Source: Candidatus Nitrotoga sp. M5 (GTDB lineage: Bacteria > Pseudomonadota > Gammaproteobacteria > Burkholderiales > Gallionellaceae). From it: a stretch of 64,000 bases of DNA. Below are positions 63,637-64,000 of the stretch, in pieces; position 1 is the first letter of the stretch, and each line of letters opens with the position of its first letter. The notes beneath the pieces were generated by a model. That model was not told the origin of the DNA. It ran no database searches and worked only from the letters and a program-made list of their open reading frames with translations. The stretch covers positions 32,454 through 96,453 of the forward strand of contig NZ_CAKMNW010000007.1 of the NCBI RefSeq assembly GCF_927904885.1. The letters run 5' to 3'. The position numbers were made by a program, and so were the translations under genes.

Positions 63637-64000
63637 GATTGAGGACAAAAATGAGCATGAATGAAGCGCCTCCCGCCCTGAACTCGCCGCTTTCCCAACT
63701 ATGAAGGGGTTTTCGCCGCGCAATCTCAAGGTTAGTCCGCCCCTCAAACTTACCGCAAGCGGTAAGTTTTGTTCGCTTCGCGGGCAGTTTATTTTGCTGG
63801 ATTCCCTCCTGCCCCCCGCTTTCGCGAGGGTGACAAGGAATAACCGGGCTAATGGATTATCCGGATTCAACTCATTGGTCTAACCACAATGCTGTTCACT
63901 TAACCGTTCGTGGTGAGCTTGTCGAACCACCCGCTTCGCAACTGGAGCCCTTCGACAAGCTTGTATGGTGTTTCTGGCTCATTCTTGAGAGACTGGAAAG
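63637..64000. repeat. Repeat-rich end of the window
   Basis: No convincing gene. CTAATGGATTATCCGG (about 63849-63864) repeats an end of the palindrome at 54244-54404. About 63914-63963 holds TGAGCTTGTCGAACCA and CCCTTCGACAAGCTT, inverted partners of a widespread cttcgacaagctca intergenic repeat. Confidence 0.45.

Overview
The window looks like a chromosomal segment of a betaproteobacterium, most likely in the Nitrosomonadales (Gallionella/Nitrotoga/Methylophilales type). I base this on gene orders typical of that group (nth with a DUF1841 gene; argB with a pyrimidine 5'-nucleotidase-like HAD gene; dac-dat-ybeD-lipB-lipA; a QseBC-type regulator pair; a DUF3240 gene inside a heavy-metal RND operon) and on moderate base composition. 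No species can be named from the sequence alone.

Layout. (1) 0.1-3.0 kb: molybdenum cofactor genes mog, moaC, moaE, moaD, mobB, with a partial tandem duplication that made a second, tail-less moaD. (2) 3.4-5.0 kb: nth, DUF1841 and a PduO-type cobalamin adenosyltransferase in a tight operon. (3) 5.7-7.6 kb: two tandem secreted beta-helix proteins. (4) 8.2-32.1 kb: a large surface-polysaccharide locus. Its minus-strand part has an ABC exporter (wzm/wzt), three intact sulfotransferases, an ATP-grasp and a DegT aminotransferase, two GT4 enzymes, a GT2-coiled-coil-GT4 fusion and sugar-nucleotide enzymes. Its plus-strand part has a GT4, a WcaJ-like initiating phosphotransferase and two membrane proteins. 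The locus is full of truncated genes (gmd, FAD oxidoreductase, rmlC, methyltransferases, a fourth sulfotransferase), so it has been recombined repeatedly. The product is probably a sulfated polysaccharide. (5) 32.2-42.3 kb: housekeeping genes (BtuF-like binding protein, DAHP synthase, HAD phosphatase, argB, PCu(A)C copper chaperone, HDOD protein, D,D-carboxypeptidase, D-amino acid transaminase, lipoate genes). (6) 42.5-51.2 kb: a PmrA-type box, a cytochrome b561 remnant, a QseB/QseC-like two-component pair and an HME-RND metal efflux operon. (7) 51.6-54.0 kb: three small conserved genes (DUF937, DUF4332, DUF2726) among MITE-like repeats. (8) 54.5-60.6 kb: an ISL3-type transposase remnant, a candidate immunity membrane protein and an 1865-residue RHS/YD-repeat protein with a permuted papain-like tip. 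(9) 60.7-64.0 kb: a decayed defence/mobile region around tRNA-Arg(CCT): an AAA-ATPase remnant with a broken Walker A motif, a RadC remnant, an MmeI-like methylase remnant and an intact-looking RHH/RelE pair.

Two families of MITE-like repeats, about 175-190 bp each, recur in intergenic gaps at 29.3, 36.1, 37.9 and 52.5-52.9 kb and in a shortened form at 42.8 kb. They have imperfect terminal inverted repeats and no coding capacity. The candidates most worth following up are the RHS/immunity pair with its triplicated golvesin-like modules, the sulfotransferase-rich polysaccharide locus, and the remodelled PmrA-box/QseBC region. All functional statements are by motif recognition; no database search was run.
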